DNA of 64,000 bases from Pseudobutyrivibrio sp. UBA1225 (GTDB taxonomy: Bacteria; Bacillota; Clostridia; Lachnospirales; Lachnospiraceae). The DNA lies in the NCBI GenBank assembly GCA_002309345.1, contig DBWZ01000052.1, positions 5,228 to 69,227 on the forward strand, given 5' to 3'. This document shows, piece by piece, positions 1-9,149 of the stretch. Each line of letters begins with the position of its first letter. The stretch's first letter is position 1. The notes below the pieces were generated by a model. It saw nothing but the letters and a program-made list of their open reading frames with translations, made no database searches and had not been told where the DNA came from. A program made the translations under genes and the position numbers.

Positions 1-348
1 TTTGGCAGAATTAACCTGTCCATCTCTAAACATTTCATTTGCCACCAAATTAGACATACACTCCAACAGCAGAATTGAATCCGTGCCTGTTGATGAAGTA
101 GAAAAATCCCCGGAATCAATATGAACGATAGCCTCAAGCACTTCAGCAATATCAACAGACTGCTCTAGTGTTACAAAGCCCTTTCCACTGCGAAGATTAC
201 GGTGCCGCTCAATGCGATTCTTGGACTCTTCATCCTTTGCTTCCATGGTGGCAAGATAATATTTGTTTCTATGTTTTGAAGCACACACATACTCCTCCGC
301 AAATGCGGATTTGCCGCTGCTGCTTCCTCCGTAAATAAGTGTAAGCAT
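1..348 (-). CDS. cobU: Adenosylcobinamide kinase / adenosylcobinamide-phosphate guanylyltransferase, partial (C-terminus off the window)
   Basis: The reverse complement from the ATG at 348 stays open to the window edge for 116 codons. It begins MLTLIYGGSSSGKSAFAEEY, a P-loop at residues 7-14 in the position and form typical of CobU/CobP. In that family the bifunctional enzyme phosphorylates adenosylcobinamide and then adds GMP, giving the AdoCbi-GDP used for nucleotide-loop assembly. A purine-rich Shine-Dalgarno site (AGAGG) lies 5 nt before the ATG, and the gene starts 12 bp after the cobT stop. It is the last visible gene of the cobalamin cluster and directly follows cobT, its functional partner. 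CobU is usually about 180 aa, so roughly the last third lies beyond position 1. Confidence 0.9.
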   Translation of the reverse strand, partial: MLTLIYGGSSSGKSAFAEEYVCASKHRNKYYLATMEAKDEESKNRIERHRNLRSGKGFVTLEQSVDIAEVLEAIVHIDSGDFSTSSTGTDSILLLECMSNLVANEMFRDGQVNSAK

Positions 349-360
349 ATCTTCCTCTAG

Positions 361-1443
361 CTATTCCTTTGAATAGTTTTCATATTGTTCAACACCCGAT
401 TCTCCAAATTTCAAGGCATCATTAAAGGCAACATCTGTAAGCTTTAATAATTGTGCCATCATGACGGCGCCAGCCCCTTCTCCAACAGCCATATTTGCTT
501 CTAGCACAGTCGGAAGCTTTAGCTTACTGGCAAGCTTCAATGCCACTGGTTCCTTGCTAATATGAGAAGGAATCAGATAGTCCTTGGCGTTTTCAAGAAG
601 TCTGTCTGCCACTAGTGCTGAAACCTGACTGAGCATCCCATCGATTATGATGGGAACTTTGTACAATCCACCACCCAGAACAATTCCTGTCATGGCTGCA
701 AGCTCCAATCCGCCAAAGTTTGCGCATATCTCTACAGGTGATAACCCCGAATACTTTGAGAGAGCCATGGAAACAACCGCACGCTTTCTGCTAAGCCCTT
801 CATCATCTAATCCAGCTCCGCGCCCAGTAACCGCCTCAGCATTTAAATCCAACAAATAACCTGCCATGACTGCCGCAGATGTGGTGTTGCCGATTCCCAT
901 TTCACCCATAAGAATTACAGTATAGCCTTCTGATATACTGTCCTTCACTAAATCCATACCTACCTGAACAGCTCGGGAAAACTCTTCGATTGTCATTGCT
1001 GGTTGCTTCAGGAAATTGCAGGTGCCATACTTTACGCGTCGATTTAAAGTGTTTGGAACCGCTTGCGAACAATTAATTCCAACGTCCACTGCCATCACAT
1101 CTATTCCAAGTGATTTTGCCATCACTCCTGCTGTAGTCAGCCCTTTACCTATGTTGGTTGCGCAGATACGAGTCACATCCTGAGGTGCTTGGGAAACTCC
1201 CTCCTCCACGATTCCGTGATCGCCACAGCAAACTATCAAACGCATATGCGATAAATCAGGGGCATCCTTGCCTTGGATAACAGCAATCTTGGAATGCAAA
1301 TCCTCCAGACTGCCAAAGCTATCTATTGGCTTTGAGACCCTATCCCACTGATCCTTTATTATTCTAATCTCTTTATCGTCAATTGCTCCTATGGAAAGCT
1401 TATTTTCTAATACATCCTCGAATAGATATCTAGTTTCCCCCAT
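361..1443 (-). CDS. cobT: Nicotinate-nucleotide:dimethylbenzimidazole phosphoribosyltransferase
   Basis: The 360-aa protein matches the full-length CobT family. In that family it makes alpha-ribazole phosphate, the lower-ligand precursor of cobalamin, from nicotinate mononucleotide and a benzimidazole base. Family motifs are visible: CCGDHGIVEEGVS near residue 73, GEMGIGNTTSAAV near residue 180, and VGEGAGAVM near residue 320, whose Glu corresponds to the known catalytic base. The ATG at 1443 lies inside the last codons of cbiA (14-bp overlap). GGAGG stands about 12 nt upstream, a long spacing, so translational coupling is likely. No base-activation genes are visible, so the native lower ligand cannot be read from here. 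Confidence 0.96.
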   Translation of the reverse strand: MGETRYLFEDVLENKLSIGAIDDKEIRIIKDQWDRVSKPIDSFGSLEDLHSKIAVIQGKDAPDLSHMRLIVCCGDHGIVEEGVSQAPQDVTRICATNIGKGLTTAGVMAKSLGIDVMAVDVGINCSQAVPNTLNRRVKYGTCNFLKQPAMTIEEFSRAVQVGMDLVKDSISEGYTVILMGEMGIGNTTSAAVMAGYLLDLNAEAVTGRGAGLDDEGLSRKRAVVSMALSKYSGLSPVEICANFGGLELAAMTGIVLGGGLYKVPIIIDGMLSQVSALVADRLLENAKDYLIPSHISKEPVALKLASKLKLPTVLEANMAVGEGAGAVMMAQLLKLTDVAFNDALKFGESGVEQYENYSKE

Positions 1444-2770
1444 AATTTTTCATTGCCTCCACGAATTTTTCCAAAAACCTTGGTGAAGATGGATAATATA
1501 GATGAGGAAATCCTACGTAGGAATTGCCCGCCTTATGAATACAAGGCCAACTACGATTTCCCGTTGGCTTGTATGCCATCATACTATCACCATTGTTGTC
1601 GGTATCGTAATAGTGGAACTCATGTCCCTTAATGCTCAACCCATCTTCCTTTATTGTAACATAGCCAAAGCGAACCAACTTTCCCATCCAAGTTGCAGTT
1701 CCATTGATTGCTCCAACCATATTAAAAACCTTACCCTTTTCATTTTTGACTGAATCAAGCAAATACATAAACCCACCGCATTCAGCTAAAATAGGCATCC
1801 CTCTATCCATGGCCCTTTTTATTTCAGCCTTCATGCTTGTGTTGTCCTGCAATTTCTGAAGATAGTTTTCAGGATATCCTCCTCCAAGAATAATCCCTGA
1901 TACACCCTTAGGCAGCTTGTCATCCTCAAGCGGAGAAAATTCGCATATTTCCACACCGCAATCCTTCAGCATCTCCATATTCTCACGGTAATAAAAACAA
2001 AATGCTCTATCTCGTGCCACAGCAAGCTTTACTGGATTGATATCCTTCTTATCAATTTTGGCCTCTTCCTTTATATCTAAATCACTGGCTTCATCCGCAA
2101 GTGAAATAATATCATCCAAATCTAGCCCCTTGCTAACAAGCTCTGTCAATGAGCCAAGCTTGCTTTTCAAGTCAGGAATCTCCTCTGGTAAAACCAAACC
2201 CAAATGTCTGCTTGATAATTCCAAGTCTTTACTTTCACTAACTGTTCCAACCACCTTGATTCCAAGCTCTTGTTCAATCAGAGGTTTCAAAGTTTTACCA
2301 AAGTTTAAGCTGGTTTTGTTTAGGATGACTCCCTTTATTAAACCTGCATCATCATAATCTAAAAATCCCTTGATTTGTGCCAAAATAGAACGGCCGGCGC
2401 CCTTGGCATCAACCACCAGAATAATTGGAGTGTTAAGGACTCTCGCCAAGTCATAGGACGAGCCTTGAAGTTCGATACCGCCGATGCCATCGTACAAGCC
2501 CATAACTCCTTCTATGATTGCTATATCTCCCGTATATTCCTTGGCAAACAAAAACTTTGTCACTTCATCTTCGGTAAAAAAAGTATCTAGATTTCCAGAT
2601 GGAATTCCAATAACATTCCTGTGAAACATTGGATCGATGTAATCAGGCCCGCTCTTAAAGCTACATGGCCGCTTGCCTTTGTTTTTCAAGGCTGAAAGGA
2701 TTCCGCATGTAATTGTAGTTTTACCGCTCCCACTGCTTGGGGCAGCTAGCATGATTCTACTGTATTTCAT
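1430..2770 (-). CDS. cbiA: Cobyrinic acid a,c-diamide synthase
   Basis: This 446-aa protein has the two-domain CbiA/CobB layout. The N-terminal dethiobiotin-synthetase-like ATPase carries the P-loop APSSGSGKTT at residues 9-18 and then FKSGPDYIDPMFH. The C-terminal class I glutamine amidotransferase domain shows GGGYPENYL, the nucleophile region LAECGGFMYL near residue 332, and a catalytic His region GHEFHYYD. In the family, CbiA amidates the a and c side chains of cob(II)yrinate using glutamine and ATP. The start is supported by GGAG 4 nt before the ATG. The gene follows the cbiJ-E-T fusion after a 75-bp gap and overlaps cobT. Confidence 0.96.
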   Translation of the reverse strand: MKYSRIMLAAPSSGSGKTTITCGILSALKNKGKRPCSFKSGPDYIDPMFHRNVIGIPSGNLDTFFTEDEVTKFLFAKEYTGDIAIIEGVMGLYDGIGGIELQGSSYDLARVLNTPIILVVDAKGAGRSILAQIKGFLDYDDAGLIKGVILNKTSLNFGKTLKPLIEQELGIKVVGTVSESKDLELSSRHLGLVLPEEIPDLKSKLGSLTELVSKGLDLDDIISLADEASDLDIKEEAKIDKKDINPVKLAVARDRAFCFYYRENMEMLKDCGVEICEFSPLEDDKLPKGVSGIILGGGYPENYLQKLQDNTSMKAEIKRAMDRGMPILAECGGFMYLLDSVKNEKGKVFNMVGAINGTATWMGKLVRFGYVTIKEDGLSIKGHEFHYYDTDNNGDSMMAYKPTGNRSWPCIHKAGNSYVGFPHLYYPSSPRFLEKFVEAMKNYGGN

Positions 2771-2845
2771 GGTTCTCCTTTCTATAAATCTGCCGGCAAT
2801 TCATCTTTCCTTAGTAGCCCACATGAAGTCATTCCTTCTAACGGA

Positions 2846-4909
2846 TTACAGGGTAAAAGTAACTATAAACACAGGATTTTGTCCGTGCATTACGCTGTAG
2901 TCTCCTGCTTTTTTTGCCTTGCTCACAGACACCTGAACAATGTCAGGATTCTCAATCTGATAATTCGTAACTACGTTATGGATTTCTCCTAAAGTCTCTA
3001 GGGTTACAGAATTTACCACTACAAGAATTGGAGTTCCATAAGACTTAAGATGCCTTATAATCTCCTCTAATCTGCCCCCACTTCCACCGATAAACACATG
3101 AGTCGGCGTCGGCAAATCTTGCAACACGTCAGGAGCAGCACCAGCAATTAGCTTTACGTTACTTGCATTAAACTTTTCAATATTTTTCTTGATAAGATTG
3201 CAAGCCTCTTCTTTGATTTCGATTGCGTATACACGAATGCTTGAATCTAGCAAACCAAGCTCCACTGCTACCGAGCCACTGCCACTTCCCACATCGTAAA
3301 CAATTGCATTTTTGCCAACCTGCAGCTTGCAAATAGATAAAGCTCTAACCTCTTCCTTAGACATTGGAACCTTATCTCTAATAAACTCCTCATCCTTAAT
3401 ACCTGGAACAAGGATTTTATCTGACCAATTTTTGTTTCTTATTACTAGCGAACACAAGCCATCCTCATTAAAGCTAGAGCATTGCTCTGTTGTGAGCTTT
3501 AAGATTTTTTCATCTGCATAAAGATTCGTTCCTGCAAATATATTAAACCTGCCTCTGCCTTCCTTCTCCAGGGCAAAAAGAATATCCCCTATTTCTCTAA
3601 CATCCTTGCTTCCAGATGTGATTAGAAATGTCTTTTCCCTTGTTGTTACCGCCTGAATCAGCTGTGGTTTCCATATCTCCTCTTTGATTCCGTGGGTGCT
3701 AAGAAGCTCGGCATCCTGCCAATTCAATCCAACCTTCGCAGACATGGCACTTATAGATGAAATCCCTGGAAAAAGCTTTACACTTGTGTAAGTCAGTGTT
3801 TCTAAGGATTCTTTGAGCTTGGTGGCTCCACTATAAAATCCCGTATCTCCCGAGAAAAGAACCACAGCCTTCTTTTTACCGTATTTACACACAGCTGCTA
3901 TTTCATCCATAGCTGGCACAATATCCTTTGCCAGATAAAACGGATATTTTTTCCCGCTAGTTTCAATCCCCACAATCATTCTTGGGGCACCAAAGATGTA
4001 ATCCGCATTTGCGATAGCTTCTTTAACCTCTGCAGTTACACTTGAAAATCCCATTCCAAATCCAGCTAGAATAACCTCTAGCTTAAAGCCAGGCTCCACC
4101 GGTTTGTGGATTTCCTTTAGATTCTCATGCTCGAATATATCTCCAAAACCAAAGAGCTTATTTAGCTTTTCTAAAACCTGCGTATAAGACAATCCCTCAG
4201 CAGCTTCTTCTGGCCGCTTAATAACAAAGCACTTTATTCCCAGGGCATTTGCTGCCTGAATTCGCTCTGCTTCGCCGCCACTTCTACCACTTTCCTTTAG
4301 AACCAAAACGCTAGCCTCACACTCTCGCAAAAAAGCAACATTCATTGCCTTTGAAAATGGCCCCTGCATTGCAACTATCTGATTGCCCTTTAAACCATTT
4401 GCCTTGCAAAGCTCAATGCTTTCTGTGTTGGGAATTACCCTAGCGATGATTCTCTCTCGCAGGGAATCACTTTGACAAAAAATCGAAAGCTCCTTACTTC
4501 CTGTTGTAAGAAAAATATTTCCAGTTGTATTCTCAAGAGCCAATGCCAAATCTGATGCGGAATCAAAGAATGTGCACTCGCTAACATCTACCTCTTCTTC
4601 ATCTCTAGATAATCTAAAGAAAGGCACAGTTTTATATTTAAAGAGACTGTTTTCAATCTCCGTCTTTACGATTTCAGCAAAAGGGTGTGTGGCATCAATG
4701 ATAGCGTTCGGCTGTTCACACTCATAGAGCTTTGCCATGCCATCAGCATCAAGTCTACCAGCATGAATATGTATAAAGCCAGTCTCCTCAATGGGCTCCT
4801 TGCCATATTCCGTAGCTACACAATAAACGCATAGCACCTCCCTTTTTGCAAGTGCCTGTGCAAGCTTTCGCCCTTCAGTTGTACCACCAAAAATTATAAC
4901 CTTATTCAT
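2846..4909 (-). CDS. cbiJET: Triple fusion: cobalt-precorrin-6A reductase (CbiJ) - C5-methyltransferase (CbiE) - C15-methyltransferase/decarboxylase (CbiT)
   Basis: Three corrin-ring enzymes are joined in one 687-aa chain. Residues 1 to about 265 are CbiJ/CobK-like (GGTTEGRKLAQAL at the NADPH end, then DATHPFAEIV). Residues about 278-475 are a CbiE-type tetrapyrrole methylase (LAGFGMGFSSVT, SGDTGFYSGA). Residues about 485-687 are CbiT-like, with the SAM motif YDVGSGSGSVAVEL and FIGGSGGRLEEI. In the anaerobic pathway these steps reduce cobalt-precorrin-6A, methylate C5 and C15 and remove the C12 acetate carboxyl. CbiE-CbiT fusions (CobL) are common; adding CbiJ at the N-terminus is less usual. 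The start overlaps the cbiH stop by 8 bp (ATGAATAA). Confidence 0.95.
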   Translation of the reverse strand: MNKVIIFGGTTEGRKLAQALAKREVLCVYCVATEYGKEPIEETGFIHIHAGRLDADGMAKLYECEQPNAIIDATHPFAEIVKTEIENSLFKYKTVPFFRLSRDEEEVDVSECTFFDSASDLALALENTTGNIFLTTGSKELSIFCQSDSLRERIIARVIPNTESIELCKANGLKGNQIVAMQGPFSKAMNVAFLRECEASVLVLKESGRSGGEAERIQAANALGIKCFVIKRPEEAAEGLSYTQVLEKLNKLFGFGDIFEHENLKEIHKPVEPGFKLEVILAGFGMGFSSVTAEVKEAIANADYIFGAPRMIVGIETSGKKYPFYLAKDIVPAMDEIAAVCKYGKKKAVVLFSGDTGFYSGATKLKESLETLTYTSVKLFPGISSISAMSAKVGLNWQDAELLSTHGIKEEIWKPQLIQAVTTREKTFLITSGSKDVREIGDILFALEKEGRGRFNIFAGTNLYADEKILKLTTEQCSSFNEDGLCSLVIRNKNWSDKILVPGIKDEEFIRDKVPMSKEEVRALSICKLQVGKNAIVYDVGSGSGSVAVELGLLDSSIRVYAIEIKEEACNLIKKNIEKFNASNVKLIAGAAPDVLQDLPTPTHVFIGGSGGRLEEIIRHLKSYGTPILVVVNSVTLETLGEIHNVVTNYQIENPDIVQVSVSKAKKAGDYSVMHGQNPVFIVTFTL

Positions 4910-5654
4910 ACCTATATCCCCTTGGCGTAACTAGTTTATCTCCAATGATTTGGGTATTTGAATTGCCAATAAAAACTGTTGTAAACATATTTACCTGTCT
5001 ATCCTTTAATTCTTCCAAAGTACAGACCTGATAGTTTTCCTTATCCCTGCCGATGTTTTCAACGTAACCGCAGGCTCTATCCTTAGCTGCTCCAGCATCA
5101 AGGATTATATTGCAGGCTTTTTGCAAATAGTCATGCCTCTTATGGCTAGATGGATTGTAAATTACTATAGCAAAATCACCCATAATAGCAGCCTTCAGTC
5201 TATTTTCAATAGTCTGCCATGGTGTTAGTAAATCAGATAAACTGATGACACAAAAATCGTGATTTATAGGAGCGCCAAGAACTGCCGCCCCAGAAATAGC
5301 TGCTGTAACACCTGGTATCACAGATATATTATCCTCTGTAAAATCCGCATTTACGTAGTCTGAAAGAAGCTCATACATAGGCGCGGCCATACCGTACACT
5401 CCAGCATCACCACTACATATAAAGGCAACCTTCTTTCCCTGAAGCGCAAACTCATAGCATGCCTTGCATCTTTCTATTTCCTGCTTCATCGGTGTTGTGA
5501 AAAATTCCTTATCAGGAAAGTGCTCCTTCACCAAATCTATATATACTGTGTAGCCTACAATCACATCAGAAGATTCCATGGCGAGATACGCCTCCTCTGT
5601 CATCATCTGTTTATCGCCCGGCCCCATGCCTACTATGTAAATATGTCCTGCCAT
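4902..5654 (-). CDS. cbiH: Cobalt-precorrin-3B C17-methyltransferase
   Basis: The 250-aa protein is a class III tetrapyrrole methylase. It shows HIYIVGMGPGDKQMMTEEA at the N-terminus, CSGDAGVYGMAAPMYEL near residue 80 and VIPGVTAAISGAAVLGAP near residue 113, the pattern of CbiH/CobJ. The family uses SAM to methylate C17 and contracts the ring. The start at 5654 has AGGAG 4 nt upstream. The gene begins inside the last 22 bp of cbiG and its stop overlaps the next start by 8 bp, so the genes look translationally coupled. No iron-sulfur extension is present; this is the short form. Confidence 0.95.
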   Translation of the reverse strand: MAGHIYIVGMGPGDKQMMTEEAYLAMESSDVIVGYTVYIDLVKEHFPDKEFFTTPMKQEIERCKACYEFALQGKKVAFICSGDAGVYGMAAPMYELLSDYVNADFTEDNISVIPGVTAAISGAAVLGAPINHDFCVISLSDLLTPWQTIENRLKAAIMGDFAIVIYNPSSHKRHDYLQKACNIILDAGAAKDRACGYVENIGRDKENYQVCTLEELKDRQVNMFTTVFIGNSNTQIIGDKLVTPRGYRYE

Positions 5655-6583
5655 AATTCTCCTATGTTTAATTCCACTCGCTTCGCAATTGCTAGGGTCA
5701 TACCATCCTTTGCGATTTTATCTTTGATTAAAATGCCATTATCGCCGGCAGCCAAAAGGGCAGCTCGCTCACAAACATTACCTACCCCAACCTGCTCCTT
5801 AACAAAATCTGATTCGGTAAAATCACCCTCTACCGCTTCTAGCTCTTTTGCCGTATATACGAAGAATGGAACACCGTAATACTGAGCCAATCTAATCAAA
5901 CCGATTTCATCTGCCTTAACATCTATGGACGCAATGGCATACAAATCGTCCTCTAACTCATCATCACTGTAATACTCATGAACAAAATCCAATAATTCTT
6001 CAAATGATTTATCCTGCTTGCAGCCTATTCCTAAAACAATACGCTTTGGAACAAGCTTTAAACCATCTATTTCTATTTTGTCTACAGCTTCGATAACCTC
6101 AAGCTCTTGACCCTTAAGGGCTTTGCTAGATATACGTTTTATAAGGCTCTTATCTGTGATTCTAAGGCCATTCTTTCTAGCGAAGACATCTACCGCAAAT
6201 ACGTTATTTATATCTGTTGCAGTGGTAATTACTGGGTTTGAATCAATATCTTCTGCTATCTTTACTGCCCACTCATTTGCTCCGCCAAAATGGCCTGACA
6301 AAATAGGAATAACATTTTTGCCTAGTTCATCAACTACAATAACAGCAGAGTCTGACATTTTGTCAGCCACATAAGGCGCTATAGTTCTTACCGCAATTCC
6401 GGTAGAACCAATAAACAAAATTGGCAAACGATTTTCAAAACACTCCTGAGTCCAGGCTCCTAGGCTCATGTCCTCCGGCTTGTTTTCAAGAATCAAATTG
6501 CTTGCTGTCTTCTGAAGCTTTTTCGCAAGGAATTTTCCTCGCTCGGTAAAAAATACCACCCTAAGAATCTTCTTACCCCTCAT
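5633..6583 (-). CDS. cbiG: Cobalt-precorrin-5A hydrolase
   Basis: CbiG opens the delta-lactone of cobalt-precorrin-5A and releases acetaldehyde. The protein (316 aa from the chosen start) shows the central-domain signature GSTGIAVRTIAPYV and then LSGHFGGANEWA, followed by a C-terminal domain beginning VLGIGCKQDKS. A longer open frame runs upstream to 6628. The ATG at 6583 is preferred because AAAGGAG lies 4 nt before it and it gives the 11-bp overlap with cbiF usual in this operon; the upstream extension would run back into cbiF coding sequence. Its neighbours cbiF and cbiH are its usual pathway partners. Confidence 0.94.
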   Translation of the reverse strand: MRGKKILRVVFFTERGKFLAKKLQKTASNLILENKPEDMSLGAWTQECFENRLPILFIGSTGIAVRTIAPYVADKMSDSAVIVVDELGKNVIPILSGHFGGANEWAVKIAEDIDSNPVITTATDINNVFAVDVFARKNGLRITDKSLIKRISSKALKGQELEVIEAVDKIEIDGLKLVPKRIVLGIGCKQDKSFEELLDFVHEYYSDDELEDDLYAIASIDVKADEIGLIRLAQYYGVPFFVYTAKELEAVEGDFTESDFVKEQVGVGNVCERAALLAAGDNGILIKDKIAKDGMTLAIAKRVELNIGELWQDIFT

Positions 6584-7343
6584 AATTCTCCTTTGGTTTT
6601 CTAAAACCCGTTTCAAACTCTGGATCATATAGCTTTGATAAGGAATATCCAGATTTTGAAATCACTTCTCCCACTAATACTACCGCCAGTTTATTTATAC
6701 CATGTGCCTCTCCTGTTTCAGCTAAAGAACCCACAGTACAAATGTATTTTTCTTCCTCTGGCCAGGAAGCTTTATAAACAATAGCAGCCGGAGTATCATC
6801 GTCATACCCTCCTGCTATTAAGCGCTTTGATAATTCGGGCAACATGCCACTGCTAAGATAAATCGCCATTGAAGCACCATGACTGGCAAAGCTTTCGATT
6901 GATTCCTTTGGGGGCACGCTAGTGCGACCCTCCATCCTGGTAATAATCAATGATTGGCTAACATCAGGAAGCGTGTATTCCAAATTCAAGCTCGCTGCAG
7001 CTCCAAAACAAGCACTAACTCCCGGACAACTCTCGTAAGGTATACCCTGCTCATCCAAAATGTGCATCTGCTCCTGCACTGCGCCGTAGATGCTTGGCTC
7101 GCCAGTGTGAAGTCGGACTATATTTTGTCCCTTTTCATCCGCCTTTATAATCACAGCCATGACCTCATCCAAGGTCATTGTGGCACTGTTATATATTTCG
7201 CAATCCGCAGATGCGAATTCTAAAAGCTGAGGGTTCACCAAGGAACCAGCATAAATCACCACGTCGGCTTGCTCTATTAACTTCATTCCTCTAACGGTAA
7301 TTAAATCCGCAGCTCCGCAGCCTGCTCCAACAAAATAAACCAT
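6573..7343 (-). CDS. cbiF: Cobalt-precorrin-4 C11-methyltransferase
   Basis: The 256-aa tetrapyrrole methylase begins MVYFVGAGCGAADLITVRG, the characteristic CbiF/CobM start. It continues with VIYAGSLVNPQLL, LHTGEPSIYGAVQEQM (SAM pocket) and CPGVSACFGAAASL. The family methylates C11 of cobalt-precorrin-4. AGGT stands about 8 nt before the ATG, a weaker ribosome site than in its neighbours. There is a 52-bp gap to cbiD upstream and an 11-bp overlap with cbiG downstream. Confidence 0.95.
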   Translation of the reverse strand: MVYFVGAGCGAADLITVRGMKLIEQADVVIYAGSLVNPQLLEFASADCEIYNSATMTLDEVMAVIIKADEKGQNIVRLHTGEPSIYGAVQEQMHILDEQGIPYESCPGVSACFGAAASLNLEYTLPDVSQSLIITRMEGRTSVPPKESIESFASHGASMAIYLSSGMLPELSKRLIAGGYDDDTPAAIVYKASWPEEEKYICTVGSLAETGEAHGINKLAVVLVGEVISKSGYSLSKLYDPEFETGFRKPKENYEG

Positions 7344-7395
7344 GCTTAAACCTAATCTCTATTTCGCTATCAATCTATTATGATCTCTAATCACA

Positions 7396-8508
7396 CTAAC
7401 TACATTTTATCATACTTCGAGCACCTTCGGATTCCGCAAGGATTCCAAAGTCATTAGAATACAATATGCATTCTATGTTAAGAGCCTTTCCGCACCTAAA
7501 ATCAAGATAGAATCGTATCCTTTCAAGGGCTATTTGCATTGTTTCGTTTAACAGCCCTGCGCCTTGAATATGCTTTAGCGCTTCTTCAGTATTTAGACAA
7601 TTTAAAATATCTCGCGCCAAATCACCATCACAGCCTGCCCTCAGTGCGCAGCTAGCAAGAATTTCCATTCTAGCATCTGCCTCGTGGGAGTGGGTATTCA
7701 TAATCCCGCCAGCCACCTTGATAAGCTTTCCGATATGGCCTGTTATAATCAATCCCTCAAAGCCGAGTTCTTTTGCAATATCGATGGTCTCACCGATAAA
7801 GTTGGAGCATTTAACACTTTTATCCAAATCATAATCAAACTGCTCCTTCATAAACTTTAAGCCATAATTACCAGGAGTTACCGCAACATTTGTAACCCCT
7901 AAGGCCTTCTTCTGCGACAGCTCAACCTTGATTGTATCAACTATAGCCTTGTTACTCATTGGCTCCACAATTCCAGTTGTGCCAAGAATAGAAATACCTC
8001 CTTCTATTCCAAGCCTCGGATTAAAGGTTTTGTCAGCTAAATCTTGTCCCTCAGGAACTGAAATCTCAACCTGTAGCTCGCCATTAAAATCCAACAACTG
8101 ACAGACCTCAAGAACCTCCTTTTCAATCATGGTTCTTGGCACATTGTTGATTGCAGCATTTCCAACAGGCTGATCTAGCCCCGGCAGCGTGACTCTGCCA
8201 ACACCAAAGCCTCCATCTATACTTACCTCTGCACAGCTTTTATTACCCTCGCTGCCTGCCTCGACAATAGAAACTTTAGCCACCACATGAGCGCCTGTTG
8301 TCACATCCGGATCGTCACCACCATCCTTGATTACAGCACAGCTTACCTCATTCTCTTGCCTTTCAATATCCACAAGCTTTGCATTAAACATTATCCCGGC
8401 CGGAGTCTCAATCTCTATTTCATTTTTTTCCATCCCACTGAGCACCATGTATGCCGCCGCCTTAGCAGCCGCAGCCGCACAACTACCCGTAGTGAAACCT
8501 TTACGCAT
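7396..8508 (-). CDS. cbiD: Cobalt-precorrin-5B C1-methyltransferase
   Basis: The 370-aa protein begins MRKGFTTGSCAAAAAKAA, the highly conserved N-terminal signature of CbiD, and contains IKDGGDDPDVTTGAHV, GGFGVGRVTLPGL and GHIGKLIKVAGGIMNTHS. In the anaerobic pathway CbiD methylates C1 of cobalt-precorrin-5B. Length is normal for the family. GGAG lies about 7 nt before the ATG. Upstream lie a REP-like repeat, a short tandem repeat and a DUF559 gene, which separate cbiD from cbiC. It may therefore need read-through or its own weak promoter; I see no convincing promoter. Confidence 0.96.
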   Translation of the reverse strand: MRKGFTTGSCAAAAAKAAAYMVLSGMEKNEIEIETPAGIMFNAKLVDIERQENEVSCAVIKDGGDDPDVTTGAHVVAKVSIVEAGSEGNKSCAEVSIDGGFGVGRVTLPGLDQPVGNAAINNVPRTMIEKEVLEVCQLLDFNGELQVEISVPEGQDLADKTFNPRLGIEGGISILGTTGIVEPMSNKAIVDTIKVELSQKKALGVTNVAVTPGNYGLKFMKEQFDYDLDKSVKCSNFIGETIDIAKELGFEGLIITGHIGKLIKVAGGIMNTHSHEADARMEILASCALRAGCDGDLARDILNCLNTEEALKHIQGAGLLNETMQIALERIRFYLDFRCGKALNIECILYSNDFGILAESEGARSMIKCS

Positions 8509-8548
8509 ATCTTTCTCCTATATTTGCCACTAGTTTCAACCCCTTTTC

Positions 8549-8652
8549 AGGCTTCCCCCTTTGGGGGGCGAGAGAGGTCCAGTGGACCTCTGGTCCGAGC
8601 CGACCGAAGCGGAAGCGGAGACAGCTGTCAGCGAAGCTGACTGATGAGGGGT
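8549..8652 (+). repeat. REP-like palindromic repeat, enlarged copy (copy 1)
   Basis: The element runs from a GGCTTCCCCC end to a GATGAGGGG end, the two ends shared by five elements in this window. This copy is longer than the others because it carries an extra GAGGTCC/GGACCTC hairpin near 8573-8589 before the AGCTGTCAGC/GCTGAC stem. It lies upstream of cbiD and downstream of the DUF559 gene. It is in the opposite orientation to the copy at 9291-9337, so the two enclose the DUF559 gene. Confidence 0.8.
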
Positions 8653-8688
8653 CAAATTTTGATTCATCAAAATTTGTGCCTTAATAAG

Positions 8689-8792
8689 TTTTACTTTCAT
8701 CATTTGAATCCAACTAATTAATCTTTACTTTCATCATTTGAATCCAACTAATTAATCTTTACTTTCATCTTTCAAAGCCAACTAATAATTAA
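8689..8792. repeat. 34-bp tandem repeat, about 3 copies
   Basis: A 34-bp unit containing CATCATTTGAATCCAACTAA occurs at about 8689-8721 and again at 8722-8755. A third, degenerate copy (TCTTTCAAAGCCAACTAA) lies at 8756-8792. The array runs up to the stop codon of the DUF559 gene. It contains no spacer diversity, so it is not a CRISPR array. It is probably a slippage-derived repeat next to the inserted gene. Confidence 0.75.
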
Positions 8793-9149
8793 TCAATTTT
8801 CTCCTAGCAAATACTTTCTTATATCCATACAAACAGCTACAAAATTCTGATTAATATCATAATTAGAATACCTTAATACCTTTATCCCCAGCTTCCCCAA
8901 GTATTCATCCCTAATAATATCATTACTCCTTCCTTCACATTCAAAATGCTGTGTTCCATCTAATTCAATTACAATCTTTTTTGCAGCACAATAAAAGTCT
9001 ACTATGTAATCTCCAATAATTTGCTGTCTCTTTATAGTTACAGGCAATTGTTTTAAACAATCATACCAAAGATGCCTTTCCTCTTTTGTCATATTCTTTC
9101 GCAAATTTCTAGAAAAGCCTTTTAGGTTAGAGTTGTAGTTTTTGCTCAT
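8793..9149 (-). CDS. DUF559-type (Vsr-like) endonuclease-domain protein
   Basis: The 118-aa protein has the DUF559 pattern: LRKNMTKEERHLWYDCL at the N-terminus, RQQIIGDYIVDFYC, then IVIELDGTQHFE and GIKVLRYSN. The D-x-C and E-L-D-G-x-x-H positions correspond to the putative PD-(D/E)XK/Vsr-like catalytic core. Its cellular role is not established; the family is usually annotated as an endonuclease domain protein. GAGG lies about 7 nt before the ATG. It is unrelated to the cobalamin genes on either side and is bracketed by inverted REP-like repeats and a tandem repeat, so I infer an insertion into the cbi cluster. Confidence 0.85.
   Translation of the reverse strand: MSKNYNSNLKGFSRNLRKNMTKEERHLWYDCLKQLPVTIKRQQIIGDYIVDFYCAAKKIVIELDGTQHFECEGRSNDIIRDEYLGKLGIKVLRYSNYDINQNFVAVCMDIRKYLLGEN

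Noticed and set aside
647..859. Plus-strand open frames inside cobT, cbiA, gltB and other minus-strand genes.
   Set aside because: They are antisense shadows of well-supported genes without ribosome sites or recognisable products.
8689..8792. Possible CRISPR array from the direct repeats after the DUF559 gene.
   Set aside because: Units are contiguous 34-bp tandem copies without spacers, and no cas genes are nearby.
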